A DNA stretch of 64,000 bases, from the NCBI RefSeq assembly GCF_000224145.3, contig NC_020169.2, positions 940,153-1,004,152 on the forward strand. Direction: 5' to 3'. The DNA comes from Ciona intestinalis. Lineage: Eukaryota > Chordata > Ascidiacea > Phlebobranchia > Cionidae. The first letter of the stretch is position 1. Every line of letters starts with the position of its first letter. Positions 35,613-48,900 of this stretch are shown in pieces. The notes under the pieces are model-generated. The model saw nothing but the letters and a program-made list of their open reading frames with translations, did no database searches and was not told the origin of the DNA. A program made the position numbers and the translations under genes.

Positions 35613-35805
35613 GGCACCAGTGAAGAATCCTCCGGTACATAGCAGAATAGGCTGGGGAAATGTGTTGGAGGTTGGGGGTGATGGTTATAGGGGTCAGTAG
35701 TTAGTGATCACTGGTCAGTAGTTATAGGGGTTACGGGTTAGGAGTTAGTGGGTATACGGGTTAGTGGTTAGCAAAAAAGGTGGGGGGGGATTCTTCACTA
35801 GCACC
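35613..35805. repeat. G-rich minisatellite bounded by inverted repeats
   Basis: The left end GGCACCAGTGAAGAATCC and right end GGATTCTTCACTAGCACC are inverted repeats (AGTGAAGAATCC exact). Between them lie imperfect GGTTAGTGGTTA / GGGGTTAGTAGTTA units and several G-runs, including eight consecutive Gs at the right. It sits just upstream of the THAP gene start. Confidence 0.6.
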
Positions 35806-35983
35806 GAATGTTGAATTGCAGTAATGATGAATGCCTTGCTGAGGCTGAGGGTGATACCTCGTTGTAATATACTGAAAAAATATAAAGTAAGAAAACATAA
35901 ATATAAAATGAATAAATAGGAAATAAGAAACACGGCGCAGTTGATATAAAACTAAAATCTCAACGTTTTTACTTATATAAGTT

Positions 35984-36432
35984 CAGAGCCATAGAAATAC
36001 CGAGTAGTCCAACCCATTGTTACGTAAAACACAAATTGAACGGCAATTTGGGTCCAAAATAACACAGTAGGTATAGGGAAAATGTATGTTTTTCGGTAAA
36101 TTACAGAAAAACTTGGGCCCAAAAACAAATTTAAAGGTTGAAAAATGTAAAAAACATGTGTTATTTGTTTTCTGTGTCAAAAAAAGTCAAAAATTAGAAT
36201 TAGAAGCGGTTGATTTGCGACATTTTAGTAATTTAATGCGGCTAAATTTATACATTTTTTCTAAAAAATGTTTATTAAGGTAAATAGAAGCTGTTTTACA
36301 CCTTCCCACAATAGGAAAACACAAACAAAACTTAACAAGTTCGTTTAAACCCATTGTCAAAGTCACCACTTTTGCTCTATTTTGGACACACATAGACGGC
36401 AGTTGGACTACTCGGTGTTTATACGACTCTGT
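35984..36432. mobile_element. Non-autonomous DNA element with ~30 bp inverted ends
   Basis: The left end CAGAGCCATAGAAATACCGA and following GTAGTCCAAC are mirrored at the right end by GTTGGACTACTCGGTG followed by TTTATACGACTCTG. The ends are imperfect but pair over ~30 bp around an exact CCGAGTAGTCCAAC core. No transposase is encoded. Confidence 0.6.
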
Positions 36433-36835
36433 ATAAGTTGGCTCACTAACAGGCATAGACATCGTAACAATCAGAGCCATATTTGATAATATAATAAAAA
36501 AGCTAAAAATACAACCAAATTGGCCAGAGTTCGTATATAAACATATTTGTTTATGTATCTCTGCTGTGCTCTATTTTTTTTCATTTATATATGTTCGAAG
36601 TTGGAAAAAATCTAAAAGTATGTTTTATGACGAATATTAATAGGTTTTACAATAATTTGTTTTTCGATGGGAAAAGACCTAACATAAATGCATGCGTAAG
36701 TTACGTTTTCCCGAAAATATTTAAATATTTAATAATTATATGATTCAAGTTATGACTATACTTTTTTGTATTTAACACCCATCCCCGTACTTTTTAAATT
36801 TGGACAGTGTGGTCATTGTATTTGTTTTGACCTAC

Positions 36836-36869
36836 TGCGCATGCGCATTAGCGTCTCGGCGCATGCGCA
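36836..36869. promoter_or_regulatory. Twin NRF1-type palindromes
   Basis: TGCGCATGCGCA at 36836-36847 and CGCATGCGCA at 36860-36869 match the NRF1 consensus. They lie ~1.3 kb upstream of the THAP gene and ~2 kb upstream of the adhesion GPCR. The GC-rich pair stands out in AT-rich sequence. The target gene is unknown. Confidence 0.4.
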
Positions 36870-37249
36870 AAGGCGCCCGGTACAAATAATATATCAATCG
36901 AAACAAATATATATTACGACACCGGACGATATTGTTCAAACAATAATAAGTATATATAATTGGTATTGTTTCAATAAAAATTGCATTTCACGAATGGATA
37001 TAAACTTATAGTAACCGAAAAAAAGTAATAATATACTTTACGATTTTTATCCACGGTATTGCTATTCTATATTTTGCTTGGGCCACTTCTCATAAATTAT
37101 CTTTAAGTTCCTGGAAATTGAATTCGAGGATAAATATCTATATAATATATTGTTATAGTGTGTCTGTATATTGTATTGGAATTACCCCGGAGATATACAT
37201 GATTGAATTAGAAGCTTTTCAACTTCGGCAAAAAATACAAAACATCAAA

Positions 37250-37450
37250 TGGGTAAGCCGGGACACAACACTAAAAGAAATTTAATGTATACTTTTTATG
37301 TATATTTATGTATAGTTCTGCAACTTGTAATTAATCTACCAAAATTAACGGGCTGTACTAATCTTTGCCATGTAAACTTTAATGTATCCATTTAAAACGA
37401 TATTTTAGTGCTGATTTCATTCCTAATTAAAACCACATTGACCATTTTCT
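37250..37450. repeat. Dispersed repeat, second family
   Basis: The block TTCTGCAACTTGTAATTAAT ... TTAACGGGCTGT ... AAACTTTA recurs at 60235-60310. Ends are unclear; it starts GGGTAAGCCGGGACA, faintly like the main MITE family. Confidence 0.5.
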
Positions 37451-37621
37451 CAAGTCAGAAGTCATTAGAATAATAAGAATACCAAACATGGGATATAAAT
37501 ATATTGACCAATACCCACGCATAAAATAATCCATTCGACACAAACATTGCAAGTATACCAATGTAACCTAAGTAGGAAAAACTTGTTTGATAAAATGTAC
37601 TGTTATAGGATATATACTGTA

Positions 37622-37807
37622 TAGGGTGGGCGAAGACGGGACACCTTTTAACTCTATTTTCTCGCTCAATTTAGTACAAAGAACATTCATAAAATTATAA
37701 AACCATATTCTCACGACTCATGTAGACCGTTGTTAGTTGTTTAAAACACTATCAGGATATTTGGATATTTTGTGCTAAAGGTGTCCCATCTTTCCCCACC
37801 CTACTAT
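37622..37807. mobile_element. MITE-like element, same family
   Basis: Reverse-orientation, well-preserved copy in the THAP/adhesion-GPCR intergenic region, flanked by TATA-rich sequence. Confidence 0.8.
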
Positions 37808-38918
37808 ATACACGACTTAAGGCTTTATGTAAAAGGCTTTATATACAAGGCTTTATGAAGCTATAAAGAAGCGGCAGTTTTCTTCAACTAGTATATAAAA
37901 CTCGCATTAATTGAAGGCACTTGATTGACGTAATTAAAAAGTGTGCACAAGTTTTATATATGCGTTTAACTGCACTTTATTACTGGTTCATAAGCTTTGC
38001 TGAGACCCGTGGCTCGTCTTTGTATTGCACGACCACTGTGTATACAGTATATATATAAGTTTGATTCAAATTAACCGTATTTAATACAGTTTCAGTTACT
38101 ATCGGTAGTTTTGTGCGGCGATGATTTTAAACGCGTTTTGTTATTATTGTGCCGCCTACGTGTACAGGCTTGGATGTGCAGGCGAAAATAGCCTGTTCTA
38201 TTGTGGCCTGACGTAAAAGCGGTTTGCTCTAGGTAACGTCCGCTTATTTCATGAAATTGTAACTACTTCTGCATGTTTACCCAGAAGTATTGTGTTGAGC
38301 TGTACCTGTATTGTAGAGACACAGTTATTCAAATGTATTGTATATATCATACGCAGGCTATATATTTTTCTGTCGCAGTGCGCATATTACAGTCTCAATA
38401 GTGTTACTTATAACCATTAGAAAATGCGTAGCGTTGTACACCGTTGAAAGAATTTTCTTTATTTACCAGTTCGGATATTTTCTGTTGTAACTGTACGAAA
38501 AAGGACGAATACCAGTAAAAAGAATTAGATCGGTTTCAAAACGAACGCGAAAGCCCTAAATATCGTCACATTACGTACATAGATCGTAATGAAACATTTT
38601 AAGCTAGCTTAGAATATGCTGTAACAGTATAACCAACATAATATCGGGAAATAGAAACCGATGATATTGACTGCGTAAAAACGTCGAACGATACTTTGTG
38701 TATGTAATATATTGGTATTGCTGTCTACAAACCATTAAGTCGACTATTAACAGCGCAGTATAAGTAGTGCATTTAATCTGTTTTTGTTTTTTGTAACATT
38801 TTACGTTTTACTGTTTAGCTGTTAAAAATACTTACTGGCTTTAACACATTTTCAGGTTCCAGTTTAGCGTTCACGCCAAAAAATCAAGATTAAAAAATCG
38901 TATTTTGGATCGGATAAT

Positions 38919-39925
38919 ATGTTGAAAACAGTGCTGCTTGCAGCATGTGTTTTAATTACTGCCAGTAGCTCCGCCCAGTCAACATGCCAAGACACCACCT
39001 CAGAACCCCTTACAGGTATTTATAGCTTGGATAAGTGAATGCAACTTGCTTTATCTTTGGGTGCACGGATACACGACAGTCAGTATAACAAGAGTGTTCT
39101 GTTTGATCGTGCCCGCTTTCGAATTACCATGTATAACTTTGTTGATGATTGTTGTTTTTGTATATAGCTGACAATTTATTTTAGACAACAGTTACCACTG
39201 GGTTGGAGTATTACGACTATAGCCTTGGACCCGTTATCTCCAGGTTACAAGAATGCGCACCAACCAATGTGCTACGTTGCCGGACAATGATTATAAGCCT
39301 CTGTTTAGCATTACTTAAATAATACGTTAATCATGTTTTTTTAGGAACGTACGAAAAGCCAAGTGATAGTAGGTACCTCTTCTTAAGCTCCTCCCGCTCC
39401 ACTTACCATGATGCAGTTGCGTCATGTTCGATGCGCGGGGGAAAGTTGTATTCTTTGCCTAGTTTACCCGACACCAGTTTCACCGAAATGCTAGGCAAGT
39501 ATTCGGGTAAGTTATTTATTTATTTATCTATCTACAAATAAAGGTGTCACAAACGTGATAATCATTGTTTGAATTCAGGCGTAGGGGCTCAGGGATACAT
39601 ACTAAACAACGGAAGCCAATGTTTGGGATCTACATCAGGATCTCCTGGTGTTGGTAATTGCATTAAGATTTATCGAACAAGTTCTGCTGCAGCGTTTTCC
39701 TGTAGCTCAACCGGTTGCTGCGACAAGTTACAATTCATTTGTGAAGTTCCAGGTAAGTTCTTAAATCGAGAAACCCGTATTCAAGTGCGTGCTTTATAAA
39801 ACAAAACTGATTTTAATTATTTTATTCAGAGGCGTGCATGTATTGCTCCTTAAATGGTACGTGTACTGATTCTGGTAATTGTAGTTGCAATGCTGGATAC
39901 AAAAGAGAAGGAATTGCTTGCATCG
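38919..39925 (+). other. Adhesion GPCR exons 1-4: signal peptide, lectin-like domain, EGF
   Basis: Exon 1 38919-39015, exon 2 39345-39506, exon 3 39579-39752, exon 4 39830-39925. Exons 2-3 read as a C-type-lectin-like fold: [20 protein letters not shown] leads to [15 protein letters not shown], and the end has [11 protein letters not shown]. The Ca/sugar motifs EPN/QPD and WND are not seen, so sugar binding is doubtful. Exon 4 is a compact EGF ([10 protein letters not shown] ... [11 protein letters not shown]). Confidence 0.75.
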
Positions 39926-42900
39926 GTAATAATATGAAACAATTTATTTTAAAATATTAAAGTTTGCTCAACCTTAACTTCAATATTACTTGTGCGTTAA
40001 TTAACGTTACCATACGGCCACATAGATAAGCAGATATTTTGTTGCACATATGACGCAGGGTTGTTACGTATTGAGCTGTGTACGCGAGTGTCGCTAAATT
40101 GCCTGAATCTTTCAAAGAAAAAGTCTGCGTGATAAAACACACAAACGTCACGCGGGTGTATAATTATAATGTAATCGGATAGCCTAGTTGGTATCAGGCA
40201 GATTTCGAAAATCACCCTGCCACCCACGCAGCCACTCAATACGCACACCCACCTGTGAATTAAATAAACGAATAAAAATTTTGGAATATTATGCTATACA
40301 ATAGGATGGGGGAAGATGAGACACCTTTAGCGTACAATATCTTGATAGTGTTTCAAACAATTAACAACGGAGGTCGTGAGGAAACGGTTTTATAATTCTT
40401 TGAATGTTTTTTGTTTATTACCAAATGGAACAGAAAATAAAATGAAAAGGTGTCCCATCTTCCCCCTCTCTACTATATATACAGTAGGGTGGGGAAAGAT
40501 GGGACACCTTTAGCATATAATATCTAAATATCCTGCTCTTGTTTTAAACAATAAACAGCGGTTCATGGGAGCCGTGAGAATACAGTTTTGTAATGTTTTG
40601 AATATTCTTTGTTTACTACCAAATGGGATGAGAAATGAGAATGAAATGGTGTCCCATCTTCCCCCATGCTACTATATATAATTTTCTAATTTTAGACATA
40701 AACGAATGCTCGGCTAATCCATGCTTAGCTTCTCAAGTTTGTGTAAACACCCTAGGAAGCCATCGTTGTGCTGGTAAGTAAGTTAAGTATATACAACATG
40801 TCAAGGAATTTTTAGATTTGCTGTTATAGATGCTATAAGAGGGTTATCTATACTTTCCAAAACATTATACAGACAGTAATACCCCTTTTGATGGTAAAAT
40901 GTTTATGGCGAATAGCGATTGGCATAAAGGTAAAACTGTCCTTGCACCATATTTTTCTTTACTTGCATAATGCGAGTAACAACTAACTTCTTACAACAGA
41001 TAATGCGTTTATGATGTTATATGTGTGTTAACTTTGTTTTTGCGGGTAAATAACAGTTACCATGCAAAAGGGTATAAGTGTCGATACAAAATACACATTT
41101 AAAAATATAAAACAGGTAAATATTCTAAAGTCCTTTTGTTTTCAAACTTACAGATGAGTATAGGACAATTATCGATCAACGTGTTGGTGCTTACAACGGA
41201 AGCAAAGAATGGACAGACATGTATGATTCAAACATTCAGAATGCTACCAAAATGGCGTGGGTTGGTGTTACGGGCTACCAGCGGCAGACGAGTGCTAGTT
41301 TGCTGGTATATGACGACATTCTTGTGGCAAGGTTGGTTTTAACACACTTTGTCTTGTTTCTGTTATAAATAATGATTGTTTTAATGTGGCAGGTACACGG
41401 TGTTACACATCACGCAAAATGGCAATGTGAGTGACTTAATACGATCGTACAAAACCAAGCATGGAGATGTTTTTTTTTCTGAATTTGATCTTGAAACCCC
41501 CGTAAAACGTGAGTCAAATCGTACACATTTTCAACCTGTTTATAGTTTACGATAACTGCAATTTTACTTTACAGATAACCAAAACTGCTGCGCCAGTTGC
41601 GGGCCAAATAAATCTTGCACTAGTCGCTTGGGTGAAGTTACTTGCAAATGCCAGATTGGATTTACATCGAGCAGTTCTGAGGATATGGACAGTTGCGATG
41701 GTGAATATTTGTTTATTCGAGTTGATTGTTATTTATCCTGGTATATGGTTGCAAAGCAGTCAAAGCGCTTGCCATTAGGCCTGGTTCAAGGCTCACACGA
41801 CGCTGCCACCGTTGTTGTGTATGTGTCCTTGCGCAAGTCAAATTACTCTAATAATCTACTGTTTCATTATGAGTTCTCCAATTGTCAAAATAAAAAAATG
41901 ATTGTCTCCCATAAAGAAACGTATAGGGCAATATGCGCAGCCAAAGCTTAATCGAAGTGTATCAATGAGAATGAATGTAACTTACTTTATTCCTCGGGTG
42001 GCCGGAAAACGACAGTCGTTATCACACGGGTATTCATACACTTCGTGCTAGCTTACGATAAGTTAACATGTATGTTACTCTGTTGGTAATTTTTTTATGT
42101 ATGGCTGATAATTTGGTCAAGCCATTAGTGACTACTGGGTTGGAACAATTGCCGTTAAGTGTCGTGCCTATACGCCCACAATGGTAGCAACGTCGAGCCT
42201 TGAACCCATTACCTCTGGGTTACAGACAGGCGCGCTAACTACTTTGCCACGACGCCGGACGTATAAAACAAAAGACCCGTGTTATAACCAACGTCGGCTA
42301 TAACCACTGTCGTCGCCCTACTATGCAAGCATAAAATTATATTTATTTTTACTTTAACTTGAGTTTGTCGTACTTGTAGACATTGATGAATGTGCTAATT
42401 CGACAAAGTTCAGTTGCCCTGCTCATTCAGCATGCAAGAATACGTTGGGTTCGTATTATTGCGGCGAGTGTTTAAAAGGATACACTGGTTCTCCACATAA
42501 CTGCTCAGGTATATATTACCTTGGTGTATAAAGTAGCATGTATTATGTTTTATACACAATTTAGATATTAATGAATGTACGAGTGGAACTCATAACTGTA
42601 GTTCAAACTCTTTTTGTGTCAATACCAATGGAAGTTACATCTGCAACTGCCCAACTGGGTACAGCGGAATTCACTGCACAAGTAAGTTCACACTTTGAAC
42701 ATCACAATTTTATAACAGCCTACTAAAATGTTGTATATTATAATGGAAATTACCTAATTGAATTATCATACATTTCCAAATTGCACCACTTTGGTTTTTA
42801 TAATTTGACCATTTGAACCAATATGTTAAAAGTATTATTTATTTTAAAGATATTGATGGTTGTTTGGCAGCCAATCTTCGCTGCAACGAAAGTCAGTTTT

Positions 42901-45900
42901 GTGACAAACAGGATGGAAGCTTTGTATGCAGAGGTAAGGTGTATGAATAAATGAATGTAACTTACTTTATACTCGCGTGGCCGGAAAACGACAGTCGTTA
43001 TCATACGGGTTTAACACCTCGTGCCAGCTTACGAATTACCATGTATGTTATTTTGTGGGTGATTATTTATTTGTTTTTTTTTATGTATGGCTGATAATTT
43101 GGACAACCTATTAGTGACCACTGGGTTGGAGCAATTGTCGTTAAGTGTCTTGCCCAAGGACACATACACCCACAGCCACAATGGTAGCAGCGACGAGCCT
43201 TGAACCCATTACCTAATGGTTACAGGCAGGCGCGCTAACCACTACGCCACTGCGCCAGAGCTGTATGTGCTACACATTCATATGTAATGTCATTGCCATG
43301 AAAATAGTATATGATTCCTTTACAGACATACAGTAAATAATATGTTATATTTTAAACCTTTTTTAGTTGGATATCCACGCCGATTTGACCAACTCCTGGC
43401 TGGTTTGAACGCAAGCGATTTTAATAACAAGACATCTGATTCTTATGCTAAATTGAAAACAATGATTACAAATGATTTGCAAACGTTATGGAATGTGTCA
43501 AATGGAATGGTCCAGGTGTCCGATTTCTTTTCATCTGGTGGAAAACTGGTCGTAAGGTAGGTAGATTTTATTAAAACAATTTTTTATTTTATTCATTAGG
43601 TTGAAAGTGTTTTAATTAAACTATAGTGGAATGATGTTATTTTTTTATTTTTAAGAAATACATGATGCAACAAAGTCCAGAGTATAAAGTACAATATTTT
43701 TTAATGCAGATACGATGTGTACACATTTGACATCCATGAATTTCATAAAGATCTTATAGCATCTTATGTCTCTCGCAACACAGTCACACCAAAATATCCA
43801 TATCAAGCTGAAGTACCCAAAGCATGTAAGTCTTGTACTGTTTTTCTCTTTTAATATTTATGGGTCCCAAAGTTTAAACAGAAGAAACTTTACTGCATAT
43901 TTTATTTTCAAATCTAATTTTTATTTTTTTCATTTATTTTTTTTATTACATATAAAGAGATATTGCAATATGACTAACTATTGTTTGTGTTTTCAACAGA
44001 TTTTAATTGCTGTGGGAGTTGTGGACAAAATGCAAAATGCCAAACATTTTTAGGAAATGTATCGTGTCAGTGTTTATCAGGGTTTTATGGCTCACCACCT
44101 AACTGCACAGGTAACTCACTTGCAAATATGTGCATATTGTTTTACATCTTTAAGTTTTTTTTTATTGGTTTTCAGATAACCAATGCTTGACAAGCTCAAG
44201 TCCTTGTTCATCAAATGCTAACTGCACCAAAACTGAGGCAAACTATTCTTGTGCATGTCATTCTGGATTTGTTGGAAATGGAACATTTTGCTGTAAGTAT
44301 ACTCAAGCATTTACTTAAACTGATATTTATACATTTCCTGTTTATTAGACCCTTCAACGTGTAAGACTGCACCCAAAATGTGTCATCATAATGCATTATG
44401 TAAACAAGATGGTGAAAATTGGAACTGTGAATGCAAACCAGGCTTCTATGGTGATCCGATATCTAATTGCACAGGTACAACTAGGGTTGACTCCAAAACC
44501 ATAACTATGAGTTAACCAAGATAATAAAGGCCAATAATCTATTCAATTGCCATTTGTACTTAAAGTGTCTAGCAACTACAGGATTGCTGTTCCTGTGAAT
44601 ATCTCGAGAATATAGTTCTTGTAGGTTATAAAATGCAGTCCTTAATAAAACCGGGTATGCACCAAAATAAATACTTTTAAACTATTTCACAGATATAGAT
44701 GAATGTACAGATGATGATGGCAAGTGCCACCAAAATGCAAGTTGCACGAACAATATAGGGAATTATACTTGTAGTTGTCGTACTGGATTTAATGGAAATG
44801 GATCTTTTTGTGAAGGTACAACTTAACAAATAAAGTGTCTTACTTTAAATATGCCTTGTATTAAATTCCACGAATCTGACCCTGATCTGATGTTCATATA
44901 GTTGAACAATGTTTATATAGTAGAACGGACTAGTGGTTGAACTTGATTTTTGTTGGTTACGTTTTCATAGCACCAGATCATTACTTTAAATACGGTTTAT
45001 TTTTGCTTTTTTAAGCTATAGCTGAAACAAAATAACGTTGGGGGCATTGTGGTATAGCTGTAAATTTGCAGGTTATAAATTTAGAAGTCAAGTTTGGTAT
45101 TTTGCGAATGCTATTACAAGTTACAAATGAACTGGCAATAAATATTCTTTTTTTAACGATATATTTAAAATTGTGTTTATTTTTAAAACAGATATAGATG
45201 AATGCAGTACCAACGTGAGCAACTGCCACCATAAAGCAACCTGTAACAACACTGTTGGCAGTTACACTTGTATTTGTATGACTGGGTATTATAAAAATGG
45301 AACCGGTTGTTTTGGTAAGTTCTAATATTGGAATATAAATGTAAAGTAGGTAAAATATTTTGTACATAGCACCACATTTGGAAATTATAAATCAATTATG
45401 TATTCAGACTTATTGCCAATCATTTAACATTGATAATTCGCCCTAATATAAATTTACATTATCTTTATTTGTTACCAATCACCTGTTTAGATATAGACGA
45501 GTGCAAAGGTTCATCACACAAATGTAATAGATCCGCCAGTTGTAGGAACACACCAGGAAGTTATAACTGCTCATGTAATTCTGGTTACAATGGTGATGGA
45601 TTCACCTGTGACGGTACGCTTGTGAATAAAATATAGAAGATGACCATTTTGATGTGTCATGTCAACGATAAAAGCAACATTATGTTATGTTAAAGCGAAT
45701 TGGTTATATTGGTACTAATTTATTATTCAATTAAAGTTAGAAAAATACAGGCTTATAGCTAAAACGAATTTTAATGAGTAAATGTATTTTATGTTTTATC
45801 TTTATATGGGGCAAATCATTGCTTGTTTCATACACCTCATGTCCGCTTATGGGTTACCATGTATGTAACTTTGTGCTGATTTTTTTGGTTTTGTTTTTAT

Positions 45901-48900
45901 ATATAGATAAGTGTCTCATCCAAGCACACAAGTGCATGATGCTGGTGGCATCAAATTGTAAAACATGTGGTTTTATGTTATTGATAAACACTCTAACAAA
46001 TGCTATGATCTATCGTTAGTATTTATTAAAAGACACAATTCAACCAAAATCCTTTTGATTAGAAATATAAAAATGAATAAACACAATGCTTGAATCGCAG
46101 ATGTAAATGAATGTGATGAAGCAAAACCCCGATGTCATACCAATGCTACATGCATAAATAAACCTGGTTCTTATGAATGTAAATGCAAAGATGGCTATGA
46201 CGGGAATGGAACACACAGCTGTATAGGTATATATTGCTGTTTTTTTTGATATTTTTATTAGGTCATGTATAATATAAATATAATGAAACTTAAATGTATT
46301 GTACTTTGCAACGTTTTAGTATCTCTGCTCTATATGTTGCTCTATATTAGTGTAATTCAAAAACAACACATCCAAGTCAAGTTTTCCAATATAAGTGTAA
46401 ATTGAAAACATTGTTATGCATAAAAAAATATCAGAAAGACTTGACAAGATATCAAAAAAGAGACTAAAAGATTTTTTGAGAAAAAAACAGTAATTAACCA
46501 TGAACAACAAACATTAAATTAAACATTACAGACAGAAATGAATGTGCTGGTGGTAACTGTCATCAAAATGCTTCCTGTATTAATGAGGTTAACAGTTTTA
46601 CTTGTGTTTGTAACTCTGGCTTCACTGGAAATGGAACAAATTGTACAGGTTTGTTTATTTTTTCTGCAAATAAAATTCCACTTCCATTATTGATTGTTTA
46701 TCTCTGTGTGGTGGTGCAAATTGGGAAACTTTTATTGATTTCACTGAAAATTCAGATACTAATGAATGTTCAAATTCTACATTAAACCAATGTCACGTCA
46801 ATGCTGCATGTGTTAACACACCAGGAAGTCACCATTGCAGTTGTATGTCTGGGTTTTCTGGTTCTGGAGAAGATTGTCAAGGTAAACAGTGGTGTATTTT
46901 ATATCTCTGCCCATCTTTACTAAAATTTTGTAAATGCAGACATAAATGAATGTGAAAACAAAACGGACAATTGTGACTCCAATGCAAATTGTAGCAACAA
47001 TGTTGGAAGCTTTACTTGTACTTGCCATGATGGGTTTCATGGAAATGGTTCGTTCTGCACAGGTATGGCCATTATAGAACAATTGTGTCATCAATATTCT
47101 CTGCTACTCATCTTAACTGGTGTATTTTATATCTCTGCCCATCTTTACTAAAATTTTGTAAATGCAGACATAAATGAATGTGAAAACAAAACTGACAATT
47201 GTGACTCGAATGCAAATTGTACAAACAATGTTGGAAGCTTCACTTGTACTTGTCATGATGGGTTTCATGGAAACGGTCCGTTTTGCACAGGTGTGGCTAT
47301 TGCATAACAATTTTGTATGTATTATAATAGCGATAATTAATGTGTTTTTGAACTTAAAGACATTGATGAATGTTCAAATTCTTCATTGAACGGATGTCAT
47401 TCAAACGCCACTTGCCATAACCAACCAGGAAGTTATAACTGCACTTGTAAAGCTGGGTTTACTGGAGATGGAAAAACTTGCAGAGGTTTAAAACATTTTT
47501 TACTTTTAGTTTATTTTATTCGGGTGATTAATTTAAAGCCCAAGCATCTTATGTGTTTAGTTTTAATTGGTATAAGTTTAGTGTTTAAATGCCTGTCACT
47601 TATTTATTTTGTCATGGTAAGTAACTCAAAGTTCTATTAGTTAATACACCTTGTGCCTGTTCACAAATTACAAAGTATGCAACTTTATGGATTTGTATGT
47701 GCAATTACAATCAGCACATACTTATCTCCCAGCGGCAAATTGCTTGTAAGCCTGAATCAGAGTTTTATTGCTTTCATTGACTTTTCAGATGTTAAAGAAT
47801 GTTTAAATTCCACATTGAATCAATGTCACGTCAACGCTACATGTGTTGACACACCAGGAAGTCACCATTGCAGTTGTGTGTCTGGATTTTCTGGTTCTGG
47901 AGAAGATTGTCAAGGTAGAAAGTAGTGTATTTTATTTTTTCGGCTCATCTTAACTAACATTCTTTAAATGCAGACATAAATGAATGTGAAAACAAAACTG
48001 ACAATTGTGACTCGAATGCAAATTGTACAAACAATGTTGGAAGCTTCACTTGTACTTGTCATGATGGGTTTCATGGAAATGGTTCGTTTTGCACAGGTAT
48101 GTCTATTGCATAACAATTTTGTATGTATTATAATAGCGATAATTAAAGTGTTCTTACTTGTAGACATTGATGAATGTTCGAACTCTTCATTGAACGAATG
48201 TCATACAAATGCCACTTGCCATAACGGACCAGGAAGTTATAACTGCACTTGTAAAGCTGGGTTTACTGGAGATGGAAAAACTTGCAGAGGTTTGAAACAT
48301 TTGTTTTTATTTTATTCATGTTATCATCTTAAAATCGGAGCAACTTATTTGTTCTTTTTTAATTTTTAAGTATAATTTCTGAATAACTTTAACTTGTAAT
48401 TTATTCTTACGTGGTGGGTAACTCAAAGATGTCTTTCATACACCTTGTTTCCGCTCAAAAGTTACCAACTAAGATTGTTTGCGTAAGGTATAGTAATAAA
48501 TCTGTGCAGATATTAATAAATGTAATCAAATAAAAGTGTACAGCATTATTTTCATTTACAAATAGGTGTGATAAAGACTAAATTTTATCAGTGAATATGT
48601 AACTTCATTCAGGCTACATTTTTTATTTAATTTTTTTCAGATAAAAATGAATGCACTGGAAAACATGTTTGTCCACCTAACTCTAACTGTACCAACACAC
48701 CTGGGAGTTACGCATGCATATGCATTGCTGGCTTTTTTAAGAATGGCACAATGTGTTCTGGTAAGTCCAATGTGGGTGCTTCATGTGTAATTGACTAATT
48801 GTCTCTGGTGTAGTTATTAATTTTAAAAATGGGTGTATTTAGGTAATAGCCTGGGTTGCTCTGGCTCTATATAATGTTGCTCTGGCTACGATATAATGAC

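Larger units (their letters stand above)
36870..38918. other. Intergenic, 5' of the adhesion GPCR
   Basis: It contains a repeat shared with 60185-60560 (near 37250-37450) and a MITE at 37622-37807. Close to the gene, a TTTTCAG acceptor at 38855 precedes a short 5' leader before the ATG at 38919. It could end a 5' UTR intron or be a spliced-leader acceptor; the sequence does not decide. Confidence 0.4.

Noticed and set aside
40172-40245. Possible tRNA gene (GGATAGCCTAGTTGGTATC)
   Set aside because: Only an A-box-like stretch is present. I cannot fold an acceptor or anticodon arm, and a SINE remnant is more likely.
41701-41951. Open frame continuing from exon 8 past its donor
   Set aside because: A GTGAAT donor at 41701 and phase agreement with exon 9 show this is intron read-through, largely across a degenerate SINE.
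45906-46018. Apparent extra EGF-like exon ([12 protein letters not shown]...)
   Set aside because: The sequence aligns with the SINE body (AAGTGTCTTGCCCAAGGACACA type) and lacks the EGF cysteine pattern.
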